From an uncultured Sphingomonadaceae bacterium (GTDB lineage: Bacteria; Pseudomonadota; Alphaproteobacteria; Sphingomonadales; Sphingomonadaceae): DNA of 64,000 nt. This document shows, one piece after another, positions 26,305-35,128 of the stretch; position 1 is the stretch's first letter; every line of letters begins with the position of its first letter. The DNA lies in contig CALKUK010000012.1 of the NCBI GenBank assembly GCA_937996655.1, positions 558,001-622,000 on the forward strand, given 5' to 3'. The position numbers and the translations under genes are program-made. Under the pieces are notes generated by a model. That model saw only the letters and a list, made by a program, of their open reading frames with translations. It was not told the origin of the DNA and ran no database searches.

Positions 26305-27678
26305 ATGCCCCGCAATTACGATATCGCCGAACTCAAGCGCCTCGACGTCGCGCACCATTTGCCCGCGCAGCAAGATTATAAGCTCATCGAAGACATGGGC
26401 GGCAGCCGCATCGTCACCCATGCCGAAGGGTGTTACATCTATGATGGCGACGGTAACCGCATCCTCGACGGGATGGCGGGCCTGTGGTGCGTCAATATTG
26501 GCTATGGCCGCGATGAACTGGCCGATGTCGCCGCAGACCAGATGCGCGAGCTGCCGTTTTACAACACCTTCTTCAAAACGGCGACGCCTCCCACGGTCAT
26601 GCTTGCGGCCAAAATCGCGTCTTTGACGGGAGGGCGTCTGCCGCACGTCTTCTTCAACGCGTCGGGCTCTGAAGCCAATGACACCGTGTTCCGCATGGTC
26701 CGCCATTATTGGCAAGTGAAGGGAGAACCCAAGCGTAAGATATTCATTTCACGATGGAATGCCTATCATGGATCAACCGTGGCCGGGGTGAGCCTCGGCG
26801 GGATGAAGGCCATGCATGAGCAGGGTGATCTGCCCGTTCCCGGCGTGGAGCATGTCCGCCAGCCTTATTGGTTCAATGAAGGGCGTGACATGACGCCGGA
26901 GGCATTCGGCCTCGCTTGCGCCAAGGCCATTGAGGACAAGATCCTTGAAGTCGGACCGGAAAATGTCGCGGCCTTCATCGGAGAGCCGGCGCAGGGTGCA
27001 GGCGGCGTTATCATCCCGCCGGCCAATTACTGGCCTGAGGTCGAGCGTATCGTGCGCAAATACGGCATCCTGCTCGTCTGTGATGAGGTCATTTGCGGCT
27101 TTGGCCGCACGGGCAATATGTGGGGTCATGAAACCATGGGCGTGAAGCCTGACATGATCGCCATGGCGAAGGGTCTGTCGTCAGGATATCAGCCGATTTC
27201 CGCCGTCGCCGTTTCCAAGGAGATTGTCGACGTCCTGAAAACCGGCGGCGATTTCGTCCATGGCTTTACGTATTCCGGCCACCCGGTCGCGGCGGCGGTT
27301 GCCCTGCGCAACATCGAAATCATGGAGCGGGAACATCTGGTGGAGCGGACCCGCGACGATACCGGGCCCTATCTGGCAAAGATGCTGGCGACGCTGAACG
27401 ATCACCCGCTGGTAGGGGAAACCCGCTCGGTCGGCCTGCTCGGCGCGGTTGAGATTGTCGCGGACAAGGCGACGGGTGCGCGCTTTGGCGGTGCAGAAGG
27501 CACGGCTGGCCCGATGGTGCGCGATTTGTGCATCGAAAACGGCCTCATGGTGCGCGGCATCCGCGACACCATCGTCATGTGCCCGCCGCTTATCATTTCC
27601 CATGCCCAGATTGATGAGATGATCGGGATCATCCGCAAGGCGCTGGATCTCGCTCTGCCCCGGTTGACGGCAATTTAA
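26305..27678 (+). CDS. Class III PLP-dependent aminotransferase (omega-amino acid:pyruvate type)
   Basis: 457 aa, full length for the family. Motifs: SGSEANDTVFRM (phosphate binding), WNAYHGST, EPAQGAGGVIIPP, LVCDEVICGFGRTGNMWGHE (the Asp that binds the PLP ring) and MIAMAKGLSSGYQPISAV, where the Lys forms the Schiff base. Such enzymes move amino groups from diamines or beta-amino acids to pyruvate; the donor cannot be told here, putrescine and beta-alanine being usual. The start MPRNYDIAELKRLDVAHH is chosen over GTG-type codons upstream. Linkage to ald suggests recycling of the alanine formed. Confidence 0.92.
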   Translation: MPRNYDIAELKRLDVAHHLPAQQDYKLIEDMGGSRIVTHAEGCYIYDGDGNRILDGMAGLWCVNIGYGRDELADVAADQMRELPFYNTFFKTATPPTVMLAAKIASLTGGRLPHVFFNASGSEANDTVFRMVRHYWQVKGEPKRKIFISRWNAYHGSTVAGVSLGGMKAMHEQGDLPVPGVEHVRQPYWFNEGRDMTPEAFGLACAKAIEDKILEVGPENVAAFIGEPAQGAGGVIIPPANYWPEVERIVRKYGILLVCDEVICGFGRTGNMWGHETMGVKPDMIAMAKGLSSGYQPISAVAVSKEIVDVLKTGGDFVHGFTYSGHPVAAAVALRNIEIMEREHLVERTRDDTGPYLAKMLATLNDHPLVGETRSVGLLGAVEIVADKATGARFGGAEGTAGPMVRDLCIENGLMVRGIRDTIVMCPPLIISHAQIDEMIGIIRKALDLALPRLTAI

Positions 27679-27690
27679 CCCAACCCGAAT

Positions 27691-28842
27691 ATGGCCGGTC
27701 TCATGACGAGTCCGGCCTATTCGACCAAAAAGATCATGACAGTCTTCGGCACACGACCGGAGGCGATTAAGATGTTTCCCGTGGTCCATGCCCTGCGCGC
27801 ACAGCCGGGCATTGAGGCGCGCGTCTGTGTGACGGCGCAGCACCGCGAGATGCTCGACCAAGTGCTTGATATCGCGCAGATCGTGCCGGATGTGGACTTG
27901 GATGTCATGCAGCCGAGCCAAAGCTTGGACGCGCTGCTGGCGCGGCTGGTGACGGGGCTGGGTGACGCGTTTGACCGCGAGAAGCCCGACCGCATCCTCG
28001 TCCATGGCGACACGCTGACCACGATGGCAGGGACGATTGCTGCCTATTTCCGCAAGATCCCCGTCGGTCATGTCGAAGCTGGCCTGCGCAGCGGCGACAT
28101 CTACCAGCCTTGGCCCGAGGAAGTGAACCGGCGCGTGACAGGCGTCGTCGCCGACCTGCATTTCGCGCCAACTGAGGCGGCGGCCGCGGCGCTGAAGGCA
28201 GAGAATGTTGATCCGGCGCGCATTCATGTGACAGGCAATACGGTGATCGATGCGCTGCTGGCCACACGGGCGCAGCTGACCGCCCGACCGGAGATTGCCG
28301 CCGGTCTCGACGACCTCGCCGCGCGCTTTTCCGGACGACGCATTGTCGCCGTCACCTCGCACAGGCGGGAGAATTTCGGGGAGGGGATGCGCAATATTGC
28401 CCGCGCCATCGCCCAGATCGCGGCGCGGCCTGATGTTGCGGTCATTTTCCCGGTCCATCCTAATCCCAATGTCCGCTCCGTTATGGACGCCGAACTCGCG
28501 GGCCTCTCCAATGTCGCGATGATCGACCCGCTGGATTATCCGCATTTCGTCCGTCTGCTCGACCTGTGTGAGCTGGTGTTGACCGACTCCGGCGGCGTGC
28601 AAGAAGAGGCGCCGTCGCTCGGCAAGCCAGTGCTCGTCATGCGCGAAACGACTGAGCGGCCCGAGGGAATTGAGGCGGGCACGGCACGCCTTGTAGGAAC
28701 TGATCCGCAACGGATCGTTTCCGAAATCTTAAGTCTTTTGAATGACAAAGCGGCATATTCCGCCATGTCGCGCGCCCATAATCCTTTCGGCGACGGCAAG
28801 GCGGCGCAGCGTATTGCCAAGGTGATTGCAGATGCCGGTTGA
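27691..28842 (+). CDS. wecB: UDP-N-acetylglucosamine 2-epimerase (first copy)
   Basis: Non-hydrolysing epimerase giving UDP-ManNAc from UDP-GlcNAc. 383 aa, with FGTRPEAIKMFPVV, VTAQHREMLDQVL, HGDTLTTM, GHVEAGLRSGDIYQPWPEE, SHRRENFG, TDSGGVQEEAPSLGKPVLVMRETTERPE. ATG 27691 and ATG 27703 are both possible starts; neither has a clear ribosome site. It overlaps wecC by 11 nt, so the two act as a pair. A second wecB lies at 39794 in the large polysaccharide locus. Confidence 0.95.
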   Translation: MAGLMTSPAYSTKKIMTVFGTRPEAIKMFPVVHALRAQPGIEARVCVTAQHREMLDQVLDIAQIVPDVDLDVMQPSQSLDALLARLVTGLGDAFDREKPDRILVHGDTLTTMAGTIAAYFRKIPVGHVEAGLRSGDIYQPWPEEVNRRVTGVVADLHFAPTEAAAAALKAENVDPARIHVTGNTVIDALLATRAQLTARPEIAAGLDDLAARFSGRRIVAVTSHRRENFGEGMRNIARAIAQIAARPDVAVIFPVHPNPNVRSVMDAELAGLSNVAMIDPLDYPHFVRLLDLCELVLTDSGGVQEEAPSLGKPVLVMRETTERPEGIEAGTARLVGTDPQRIVSEILSLLNDKAAYSAMSRAHNPFGDGKAAQRIAKVIADAG

Positions 28843-30127
28843 TGTCGAAAAGAAGGTTGTTGTTGTCGGGCTCGGCTATATTGGTCTGCCGACCGCCGCG
28901 CTGATCGCGCGGTCTGGCTGCAAGGTGCTGGGCATCGACGTCAACGCCAGTGTTGTCGATACGATCAACTCCGGTCGGATCCATATTGAGGAAGTCGATC
29001 TGGACGGATTGGTGCAGGGTGTTGTCCAGCGTGGCACGCTGCGCGCCTCGTTGACGGTCGAAGCCGCCGACACCTTCGTCATCGCCGTGCCGACCCCCTT
29101 GCGCGAAAGCGCGCGTCCGGACGTCAGCTATGTGTTGCAGGCGGCCGAAACCATCGCGCCGGTGTTGGAGGCTGGGAACCTCGTCATTCTCGAATCGACC
29201 TCGCCCGTCGGGACGACCGAACAGGTGTGTGAGGTGCTCGCACGGCTTCGTCCCGATCTTAAAATTCCTGGCCAAACATCTGAAACACCTGATGTTTTTG
29301 TTGCCTACTGCCCAGAGCGGGTTTTGCCGGGCCGTATCCTGATCGAGCTTGTCAACAATGACCGCTGCATCGGTGGCATCACCCCGCGGTGCGCGCGCAA
29401 GGCGATGCTCTTCTACCGCCAGTTCGTGCGCGGCGAGTGCGTGACCACGACCGCGCGCGCCGCCGAAATGGTGAAGCTCGTCGAAAACAGCTTTCGCGAC
29501 GTGAACATCGCCTTCGCCAACGAACTGTCGATGGTCGCCCAACGCATGGGTATCGACGTGTGGGACGTCATCAAGCTCGCCAACCGCCATCCGCGCGTGA
29601 ACATCCTGCAGCCTGGCCCCGGCGTCGGCGGTCACTGCATCGCGGTTGACCCTTGGTTCCTCGTCCATGGTGATCCGGCAACCACGCCGCTCATCCGCAC
29701 GGCGCGCGAGGTGAATGACAAGAAGACCATGTTCGTCATTGACCGCGCTTCTGAGGTGATCGACGCCTCCGCCGCACAGGTCGCTGTCTTCGGCCTCGCC
29801 TTCAAACCCAATATCGACGATTTCAGAGAGAGCCCGGCCGTCAAGGTCGCCGCCGCCCTCGCCAGGAAATACGGCCCACGCATTCAGATCGTGGAGCCTT
29901 ATGCGAGCGGCCTGCCGATGGAGTTCGCCGGAACCGGTGCCGTTCTTGCCGACTTGGATGACGCCCTTGCAGATTGCGGCGTCTTCATTCTGCTGGTGGA
30001 CCACGACGTTTTCAAATCCGTCCCCGAGACGGAGCGGGGCGGGAAGGTGGTTTACGACACCCGCGGGATCTGGGGGGATCGGCAGTTTGTCGAGCGTGCG
30101 GCGGACCGGTTGCGGGTGGCGGGGTAG
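28832..30127 (+). CDS. wecC: UDP-N-acetyl-D-mannosamine dehydrogenase
   Basis: Oxidises UDP-ManNAc to the uronic acid UDP-ManNAcA, a donor for surface polysaccharide. 431 aa, with the NAD motif VVVVGLGYIGLPTAALIA, catalytic core VENSFRDVNIAFANEL, the Cys-containing GPGVGGHCIAVDPWF and the C-terminal FGLAFKPNIDDFRESPAV. The start ATG 28832 lies within the wecB end; a TTG 6 nt earlier is in frame but weaker. It is the last gene before the low-GC accessory island. Confidence 0.96.
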   Translation: MPVDVEKKVVVVGLGYIGLPTAALIARSGCKVLGIDVNASVVDTINSGRIHIEEVDLDGLVQGVVQRGTLRASLTVEAADTFVIAVPTPLRESARPDVSYVLQAAETIAPVLEAGNLVILESTSPVGTTEQVCEVLARLRPDLKIPGQTSETPDVFVAYCPERVLPGRILIELVNNDRCIGGITPRCARKAMLFYRQFVRGECVTTTARAAEMVKLVENSFRDVNIAFANELSMVAQRMGIDVWDVIKLANRHPRVNILQPGPGVGGHCIAVDPWFLVHGDPATTPLIRTAREVNDKKTMFVIDRASEVIDASAAQVAVFGLAFKPNIDDFRESPAVKVAAALARKYGPRIQIVEPYASGLPMEFAGTGAVLADLDDALADCGVFILLVDHDVFKSVPETERGGKVVYDTRGIWGDRQFVERAADRLRVAG

Positions 30128-30468
30128 GAGTTACAACCATACCATATTAGTCAATGTCCCTTCGGGCTAGATGAGGCATATACCTGTTTGGAATTAGAGT
30201 AGTTATGTGGGGCGTTATCGGGAGTTTGGGAGGCGCGGGGGCCCATCCGCGCGAAATCAACCCCATGCACAGTAAGCCTGCACGGCGTGCCAACTTTTTT
30301 TGAGGCGGGTGTCGCCGAGACCTTGGCCCTCGCCCCAAAGTGCGGTATCATGATGGCATTCCAAATCAGCGCGCTGTCTCTATGTCGAGCGCACTCTGCG
30401 GAACAGGCGTGCGCGATTGATCGAACGCCCCCTACACCCAACAAATTTACGCACCCGGAGGGAGCGAC
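30128..30468. other. Intergenic region at left edge of accessory island
   Basis: 341 bp without a supportable gene on either strand. Composition shifts from the coding GC of wecC to a mixed sequence here. It ends in an excellent ribosome site (CGGAGGGAG) for the next gene. No tRNA, insertion sequence end or clear attachment repeat could be found by eye. Confidence 0.5.
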
Positions 30469-31095
30469 ATGGATACATTCGATTGCACAACTGTGCCCGA
30501 TGAGGGTTACGACGAACAGATTTACAGGGACTTTGAGTGCGCGCGCGAGATTGCTGCGGGCGTGCGCGCCGCCAGTGACCATTTCAAGGCATGCCAGTCG
30601 CTTCACATAAATTATGACGGTGTGACGCCGGAAGACTTGCGCCGCGCGACGCTGTCCGGCGACGTTTACATTCAAGTCTCGCGCCTGAAGCCTCTATTTG
30701 AGGCGTGTGGGCTGGTCGGCGACGGGTACCGTATCGAGCGCGGCGACGTCGTATCGACCCTCGCCGCATTTTGCCCGCAAGATGAGGCGGAGCGACGCCT
30801 TCTCTATCAGTCAACTGCGGCATTTGCCATGTCCATGAACTGCTCGAGCTTGGCGATGAGCGCGGGGACCCTGCCGCATGTGGCTGCACTCCACATTGGC
30901 AACTTCCACAAGCTCTCTTCCCTCGGCATGAATTTACAGGACAAGCTTCTGTCGCTGCGCGCCCAGCGCGGCACTATGCCGATCGAGGTGCACGGCCACG
31001 TGCACCTCCACGCCGGTCCGGCACTGCCTAAGTCACTGGGTGGCCAGGTGAGTTTAGGTGCCGAGGCGTCGCCGGCGGATGGGCGGTCTAAGTGA
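30469..31095 (+). CDS. Unknown protein of the accessory island (208 aa)
   Basis: Starts MDTFDCTTVPDEGYDEQIYR behind a near-consensus GGAGGGAG ribosome site at 6 nt. Predicted soluble and largely helical. The middle reads LHINYDGVTPEDLRRATLSGD, and the C-terminal part has a His-rich stretch (EVHGHVHLHAGPALPK). No known domain recognised. Its stop overlaps a GTG of the HGGxxG gene (GTGA), suggesting co-translation. The tyrosine recombinase 1 kb away suggests both belong to a mobile island. A phage or element packaging role is possible but unsupported. Confidence 0.7.
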   Translation: MDTFDCTTVPDEGYDEQIYRDFECAREIAAGVRAASDHFKACQSLHINYDGVTPEDLRRATLSGDVYIQVSRLKPLFEACGLVGDGYRIERGDVVSTLAAFCPQDEAERRLLYQSTAAFAMSMNCSSLAMSAGTLPHVAALHIGNFHKLSSLGMNLQDKLLSLRAQRGTMPIEVHGHVHLHAGPALPKSLGGQVSLGAEASPADGRSK

Positions 31096-31361
31096 AACAC
31101 TCAGCACACCCCCGAAATACGGCTCCCATGATGGAAAGCCTGCGCTGCGGCGCGCGGACGCGGGCCGGAGGCGCTTGCCGCTCGCCCGCCGTCTCCGGGC
31201 GGGCGCGTTGCCGGATGCATGGAGGTGCGCAAGGCTCCGGCGCGCCGAGTGGCAACCAGAATGCCCTGAAGACCGGGCTGCACACTGCTGAAGTGTTGGC
31301 GGTGCGGCGCCAAGTGGGCGCCCTAATCCGCGACGGCGTGCGCCTACTTCGCGAAGTTTAG
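31092..31361 (+). CDS. HGGxxG-motif zinc-knuckle protein
   Basis: 89 aa from GTG 31092, or 77 aa from ATG 31128. The core is RCGARTRAGGACRSPAV, then GRARCRMHGGAQGSGAPSGN and ALKTG: the spaced Cys-Cys-Cys-His set and HGG of a small family often found in prophages and integrated elements and sometimes mislabelled glucan biosynthesis protein. Probably one structural zinc and nucleic-acid binding, by analogy. Coupled by a 4-nt overlap to the unknown 208-aa gene. Confidence 0.75.
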   Translation: MKHSAHPRNTAPMMESLRCGARTRAGGACRSPAVSGRARCRMHGGAQGSGAPSGNQNALKTGLHTAEVLAVRRQVGALIRDGVRLLREV

Positions 31362-31612
31362 TCGGCTGCGCGGCGCAGTTGCCTGCGTAAAGATAAGTGG
31401 GCGCGCGGATTGGTCTCGCAGCCATTTTGTCGCGGTGCGCGAGGTCGGTCCTGTTGTTGGAGGGCATAAATTGCAGCGGCACCGGAGATCGACCATAAAT
31501 GGCACTCTCGATTTAGGCGGCTGTTCTGGCTCGCGATATCCTTCACGCTGGTCATGGCGCCCTTCCCGCATCGCCAGCGCTGTCCGAGAAGGCAAGGGAT
31601 AAGCCCCAGCAT

Positions 31613-31831
31613 ATGGCCGTATTCGGGATCCTGATGCTTATGGCGGCGTTCTGTATCCTAGCCTGCGCTATTCATTTGCTATTTAATGGCCAAGCTGGGT
31701 GCGGGAATTGAGGTGCTGCAGATTATGCCGCTGCTGCTCTGTTCGACTGGCCATGGCCATGTGCTGCGATCTTGGCCGCGTTGTTGGGAAGTGCGGTGAT
31801 GCAGGGAGATTTTATGAGAGGTCCGCGTTAG
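31613..31831 (+). pseudogene. Possible decayed small membrane protein with in-frame TGA
   Basis: One reading frame from ATG 31613 gives MAVFGILMLMAAFCILACAI and a second hydrophobic segment with DWPWPCAAILAALLGSAV, ending at TAG 31829-31831. The two are separated by a single TGA at 31709-31711. Two membrane helices in one frame look like a protein broken by one stop, but short hydrophobic frames also arise by chance, and the ribosome site is poor. Lies in the 512-bp gap between the HGGxxG and XRE genes, otherwise without support for a gene. Confidence 0.28.
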
Positions 31832-31873
31832 CGGGAGAGGTGACACCCTACGCAGAGGTGTTTGGCCATGACC

Positions 31874-32137
31874 CTAGGAGATGGGTCGGATGCGGATACC
31901 TGGGCCGTCTTCTGGCGTCCCGATGAACTCTATACCACCTGCCTCTAATGCAGCCTTAACCGCCATAAGATTTTTGACTGAGATCTGCGGAACACCGTCT
32001 CCAGTTTCAATGCGCTTTATGGTGCTCACACTCACATTTGCTGAGCCGGCCAATTGTCCAACTGTGAGTCTCAATCCTTGCCTAGCCGCACGGATTTGAG
32101 CACCTGTAAGCATTGACATATCCAATTTTGAGTCCAT
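31874..32137 (-). CDS. XRE-family HTH regulator
   Basis: 87 aa from ATG 32137 (MDSKLDMSMLTGAQIRAARQ). The HTH covers most of the protein: IRAARQGLRLTVGQLAGSANVSVSTIKRIETGD, followed by the typical tail MAVKAALEAGGIEFIGTPEDGPGIRIR. ATG 32113 (MLTGAQIRAARQ) also fits the family, and ATG 32146 would start within the palindrome. Divergent from the tyrosine recombinase, with a 30-bp palindrome overlapping both start regions, so it is the likely repressor of itself and the recombinase. Confidence 0.85.
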   Translation of the reverse strand: MDSKLDMSMLTGAQIRAARQGLRLTVGQLAGSANVSVSTIKRIETGDGVPQISVKNLMAVKAALEAGGIEFIGTPEDGPGIRIRPIS

Positions 32138-32162
32138 ATAGCTCATCAATGAGCTATATGGA
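32133..32162. promoter_or_regulatory. 30-bp palindrome at divergent XRE/recombinase starts
   Basis: Arms TCCATATAGCTCAT (32133-32146) and its perfect complement (32149-32162) around a 2-bp centre. Each arm reads ATG AGC TAT ATG GA in one of the two genes, so both frames can begin MSYM followed by Asp or Glu. Position and symmetry argue for an operator bound by the XRE protein. Confidence 0.7.
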
Positions 32163-33069
32163 AGATGATGGCAGGTCAAATAGACCAGACTGGCGAGCAG
32201 AATTCAAGCGCCTTGAGGGGGCTTACGCCCCGGCGACGATAAAGTCGTATTTTACCGACGTGCAGATATTTGTAGATTGGTGCGAGGCGCGTTCGCTTCA
32301 GCCCCTGCCCGCAGCTGTCGAGACCGTTTGCGAATTCCTTGAAGATCAGGGTTTGGGACTTTGCCCGTCAAGCGTTCGCCGCCGTATTTACGCCATCCGC
32401 AAGGCCCACCGGCTACTCCATCTGTCAGACCCGACTTTTGACGAGAATGTGAATTTAGCTTTGCGTCGCGTTCGCCGATCAAAGCTCGGCCGCCCGAGGC
32501 AGGCGAGGGGAATGACGCGAGACTTCCTTGAGCGATGTCTTGACGCTCAGGCCGACACGCCTTGGGGGCTTCGGAACCGGGCAATGCTGTCTCTGGGCTA
32601 CGATTTGTTAACGCGGCGGTCGGAATTAGTCGCACTTATGAGTCAAGATATCGAACTGCGTGGCGATGGGACGCTCCGCGCAATCATCCGCCGCAGCAAG
32701 TCTGACCCGTTTGGAATGGGACGCATTGGCTATACTTCGAGGCGGTCGGCTGATCTTGTGGGTCGTTGGCTAGCCTGGCGAGGAGAGGAAATCGCACCAC
32801 TGTTCTGTGGAATTTATCAGGGCAAGGCAATCAATAGGCCACTGGAGGTGAGCAAGGTAAAGCTCATAATAAAGGAGGCCGTTGCAGCTGCCGGGCTCCC
32901 GCCTGAGGAGGTCGCGGCATTCTCAGGGCATTCGCTTCGCGTGGGGGCGGCACAGGATCTGCTCTGCGCCGGGCTGGACACAGCAGCCATCATGCGTGCC
33001 GGGGGATGGAAATCTGTCAACGTATTAGCCCACTACCTAGAATTGGCGGAGCATAATGTCTGGGCGTGA
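32158..33069 (+). CDS. Tyrosine recombinase / integrase
   Basis: 303 aa from ATG 32158; ATG 32149 is also possible. N-terminal SAM-like core-binding domain (about 8-100: YAPATIKSYFTDVQIFVDWCEAR) and a catalytic domain with all expected residues: Arg in DLLTRRSELVAL, Lys in RRSKSDPFG, HSLR in FSGHSLRVGAA, and the nucleophile Tyr in VLAHYLELAEHNVW. It should cut and join DNA at a target not identified here. No ribosome site is evident, and no adjacent tRNA is seen as integration site. Lower GC than its neighbours fits acquired DNA. Confidence 0.92.
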   Translation: MEDDGRSNRPDWRAEFKRLEGAYAPATIKSYFTDVQIFVDWCEARSLQPLPAAVETVCEFLEDQGLGLCPSSVRRRIYAIRKAHRLLHLSDPTFDENVNLALRRVRRSKLGRPRQARGMTRDFLERCLDAQADTPWGLRNRAMLSLGYDLLTRRSELVALMSQDIELRGDGTLRAIIRRSKSDPFGMGRIGYTSRRSADLVGRWLAWRGEEIAPLFCGIYQGKAINRPLEVSKVKLIIKEAVAAAGLPPEEVAAFSGHSLRVGAAQDLLCAGLDTAAIMRAGGWKSVNVLAHYLELAEHNVWA

Positions 33070-34000
33070 GCCATTTGCAGTTTCCCGATTTCGCGTACGA
33101 GTTCAATATTAGCCACCGCCCTTCATCGGCCTTGGTTAACGCCGGCAGATGATTCAAATACGTTCGGTGTCATCCAACCGAGCGGGCTTTGAGTAAGGCA
33201 TTCTTTATAGTCTCGTCGCCTCGCCTCGCCTCGATGTTGCTCTGGTGTCGGCAAAAGATAATAACCAATGTGTGTCGAGGCATTCACCCGCAGACCGAAC
33301 TGAACCACTTTACTCGACGCCTTCAGGCAGATGGCTATACTTCCTATTAGAAGCTCAAACGCAGATGGTCGCATCCGAGAAGTGGCTTGCTAATTGCATT
33401 TCCGGCTCAGAATATTCGATAAGCATCGGTCCTGCCCAGTTCCGCTGACCACCGACCAACTGGCACGGATCATCGGCCTTAATAAAGCAGAAGAAGAGAT
33501 CTGAGGCTCCGAGCTGAACGGCCGCCGACAGTATTCGCGGAAACGAACTTCGAAACAAGTCGAAGGCTTGAGCGTCGATATCGACCAAGCCTTGCGGCGC
33601 CTGTTGCCCAAGTGCGCAATATCTAAAGCGCTCGCCTCCCGCGGCAAGCGCCTGGATGCACTAACAAACTTTTCTGATGACGGCGCTTAGTCGAGATCCA
33701 CAACAACGTTGCCGAACGGGGGAGGCGTAGCGCCAAAATCGGGCATGAAATCTGACTGTTCGCAGCATCGACGGCAAGTGGCTAACGTCCCGCAGCTAAT
33801 CACTCCGTCATCGAGATCGCAAACCTCGAGGGTTTAGAGCTGCAAGCTTACGGCACGGACGTCATTACGTGACAACGACTTATAAAATATTCACGCGGCC
33901 CATGCTTTAATGGGCTACGTTAGCCATGACGCGTATGAAGCCAACTTTGCAAAATTAGATGATGTGATCGGTGTGAAATGTTTCAAGACCAAATGGGACC
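33070..34000. other. Long gap with decayed minus-strand reading frames
   Basis: 930 bp without an intact gene. On the minus strand two stretches read like protein. One ends at TAA 33687-33689 (…CDLDDGVISCGTLATC and FGATPPPFGNVVVDLD). The other runs from about 33670 to 33347 (GGERFRYCALGQQAPQG, FDLFRSSFPRILSAAVQLG, DLFFCFIKADDPCQLVGG). Neither has a good start, and in-frame stops lie near the beginning of each. They look like relics of transferred genes next to the recombinase, but this is a judgement from composition. Confidence 0.35.
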
Positions 34001-35119
34001 TCAAGCTTCAAGCAGATCAATAACACGACTGTCAGCTACCCTCGCATCGAAGCGTTCCTCCGCCAGGCGACGGCTGGCCTCTCCCATCTGTCGCGCTAGG
34101 AATGGCGTTTCGATTAACCTGCGTATCGCGCATACGAGAGCGTCTATATCCCGGGGCGGCACTAGGATGCCATTCACGCCGTCGTCGACGGTTTCGCGGC
34201 AGCCAACATGGTCCGTCGTGATAATGGCGCGTCCAAGAGCCATCGCTTCCTGGGTACTTCGCGGCACACCTTCACGGTAAAAGGAGGGTAGGACAAAAAC
34301 GTCCGCTTGTTTCAACCAATCTTGAATGTTGCTGACACGGCCAGGCCACTCAATCAAACCTTCGTCCTGCCACTTTGTCACCTCTTCACGCGAAAGCGAA
34401 TGTGGGTTGTCGTCCACGCCTCCTAAGAGAAGAAAGCGCGCGTTGTGGCCTTCGGCGCGAATGCGTCGGGCGGCCTCGACATACTGGATGACGCCCTTCT
34501 CAGCTATCAGGCGCGCCGCCATGGCAAAAACTGTCGCATGCTCGCGGACGGTGGAGGCTGTGAAGTTAGCAAGTTCGACGCCGATGCCCCCCATGTTAAC
34601 GACCTTGCTGGGTTTGATCCCCACGCGCTCTATCAATACATTGCGATCATCCTCGTTCAGGACGAGCACAGTACGTGACCGAGACAGCGACAGCCTAAGT
34701 AGCCGGCTCACAACCCAAGATACGAGTCGTCGACGGATCGATCGGCCATCCTCGGCGAAACCATAACCAAGCCCTTCCAGCATGACCACGCGGCGGGGTA
34801 CACCGACTATGGCGGCTGCGAGGTTGCCGTAGATCGCCGGCTTTATAAAGTAAGAAAGTACAGCATCTGGCTGCATGCCAGAAAGAACCCGCTTAAGGGC
34901 CAGTAGTGACTTGATATCGGCGGAAGGATTGGTTCCTCCCCTGCTAAGTGGGAAGCCAACGGGCGTCGCGCCGAGCTGTTCCGTCGCGTAGAGTGTCTCC
35001 TGATCGAAATCGGGCGCTAAGGCGGCGATCTTATGACCACGCGCGATTAAGCTCCGGATCAGAGATGATCGGAAGTTCAGAAGCGAATCCGCACTATTAC
35101 CAATTATCGCGATGAGCAT
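34001..35119 (-). CDS. GT4-family glycosyltransferase
   Basis: 372 aa cytoplasmic GT-B enzyme. N-terminal acceptor side with LIARGHKIAALAPDF, and the donor-binding C-half with FAMAARLIAEKGVIQYVEA, the EX7E motif in YREGVPRSTQEAMALGRAIITTD and NGILVPPRD. This pattern fits retaining group 1 transferases that extend lipid-linked oligosaccharide. Sugar unknown. Last gene of the minus-strand polysaccharide locus, 9 nt after the EpsG-like gene. Confidence 0.92.
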   Translation of the reverse strand: MLIAIIGNSADSLLNFRSSLIRSLIARGHKIAALAPDFDQETLYATEQLGATPVGFPLSRGGTNPSADIKSLLALKRVLSGMQPDAVLSYFIKPAIYGNLAAAIVGVPRRVVMLEGLGYGFAEDGRSIRRRLVSWVVSRLLRLSLSRSRTVLVLNEDDRNVLIERVGIKPSKVVNMGGIGVELANFTASTVREHATVFAMAARLIAEKGVIQYVEAARRIRAEGHNARFLLLGGVDDNPHSLSREEVTKWQDEGLIEWPGRVSNIQDWLKQADVFVLPSFYREGVPRSTQEAMALGRAIITTDHVGCRETVDDGVNGILVPPRDIDALVCAIRRLIETPFLARQMGEASRRLAEERFDARVADSRVIDLLEA

Positions 35120-35128
35120 GATCTGCCT

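Noticed and set aside
27181..28710. 509-aa open frame antisense to the aminotransferase and wecB
   Set aside because: It spans two real genes and their gap; composition is that of a GC-rich shadow frame.
28637..30004. 455-aa open frame antisense to wecC
   Set aside because: Shadow of a dehydrogenase with complete motifs on the plus strand.
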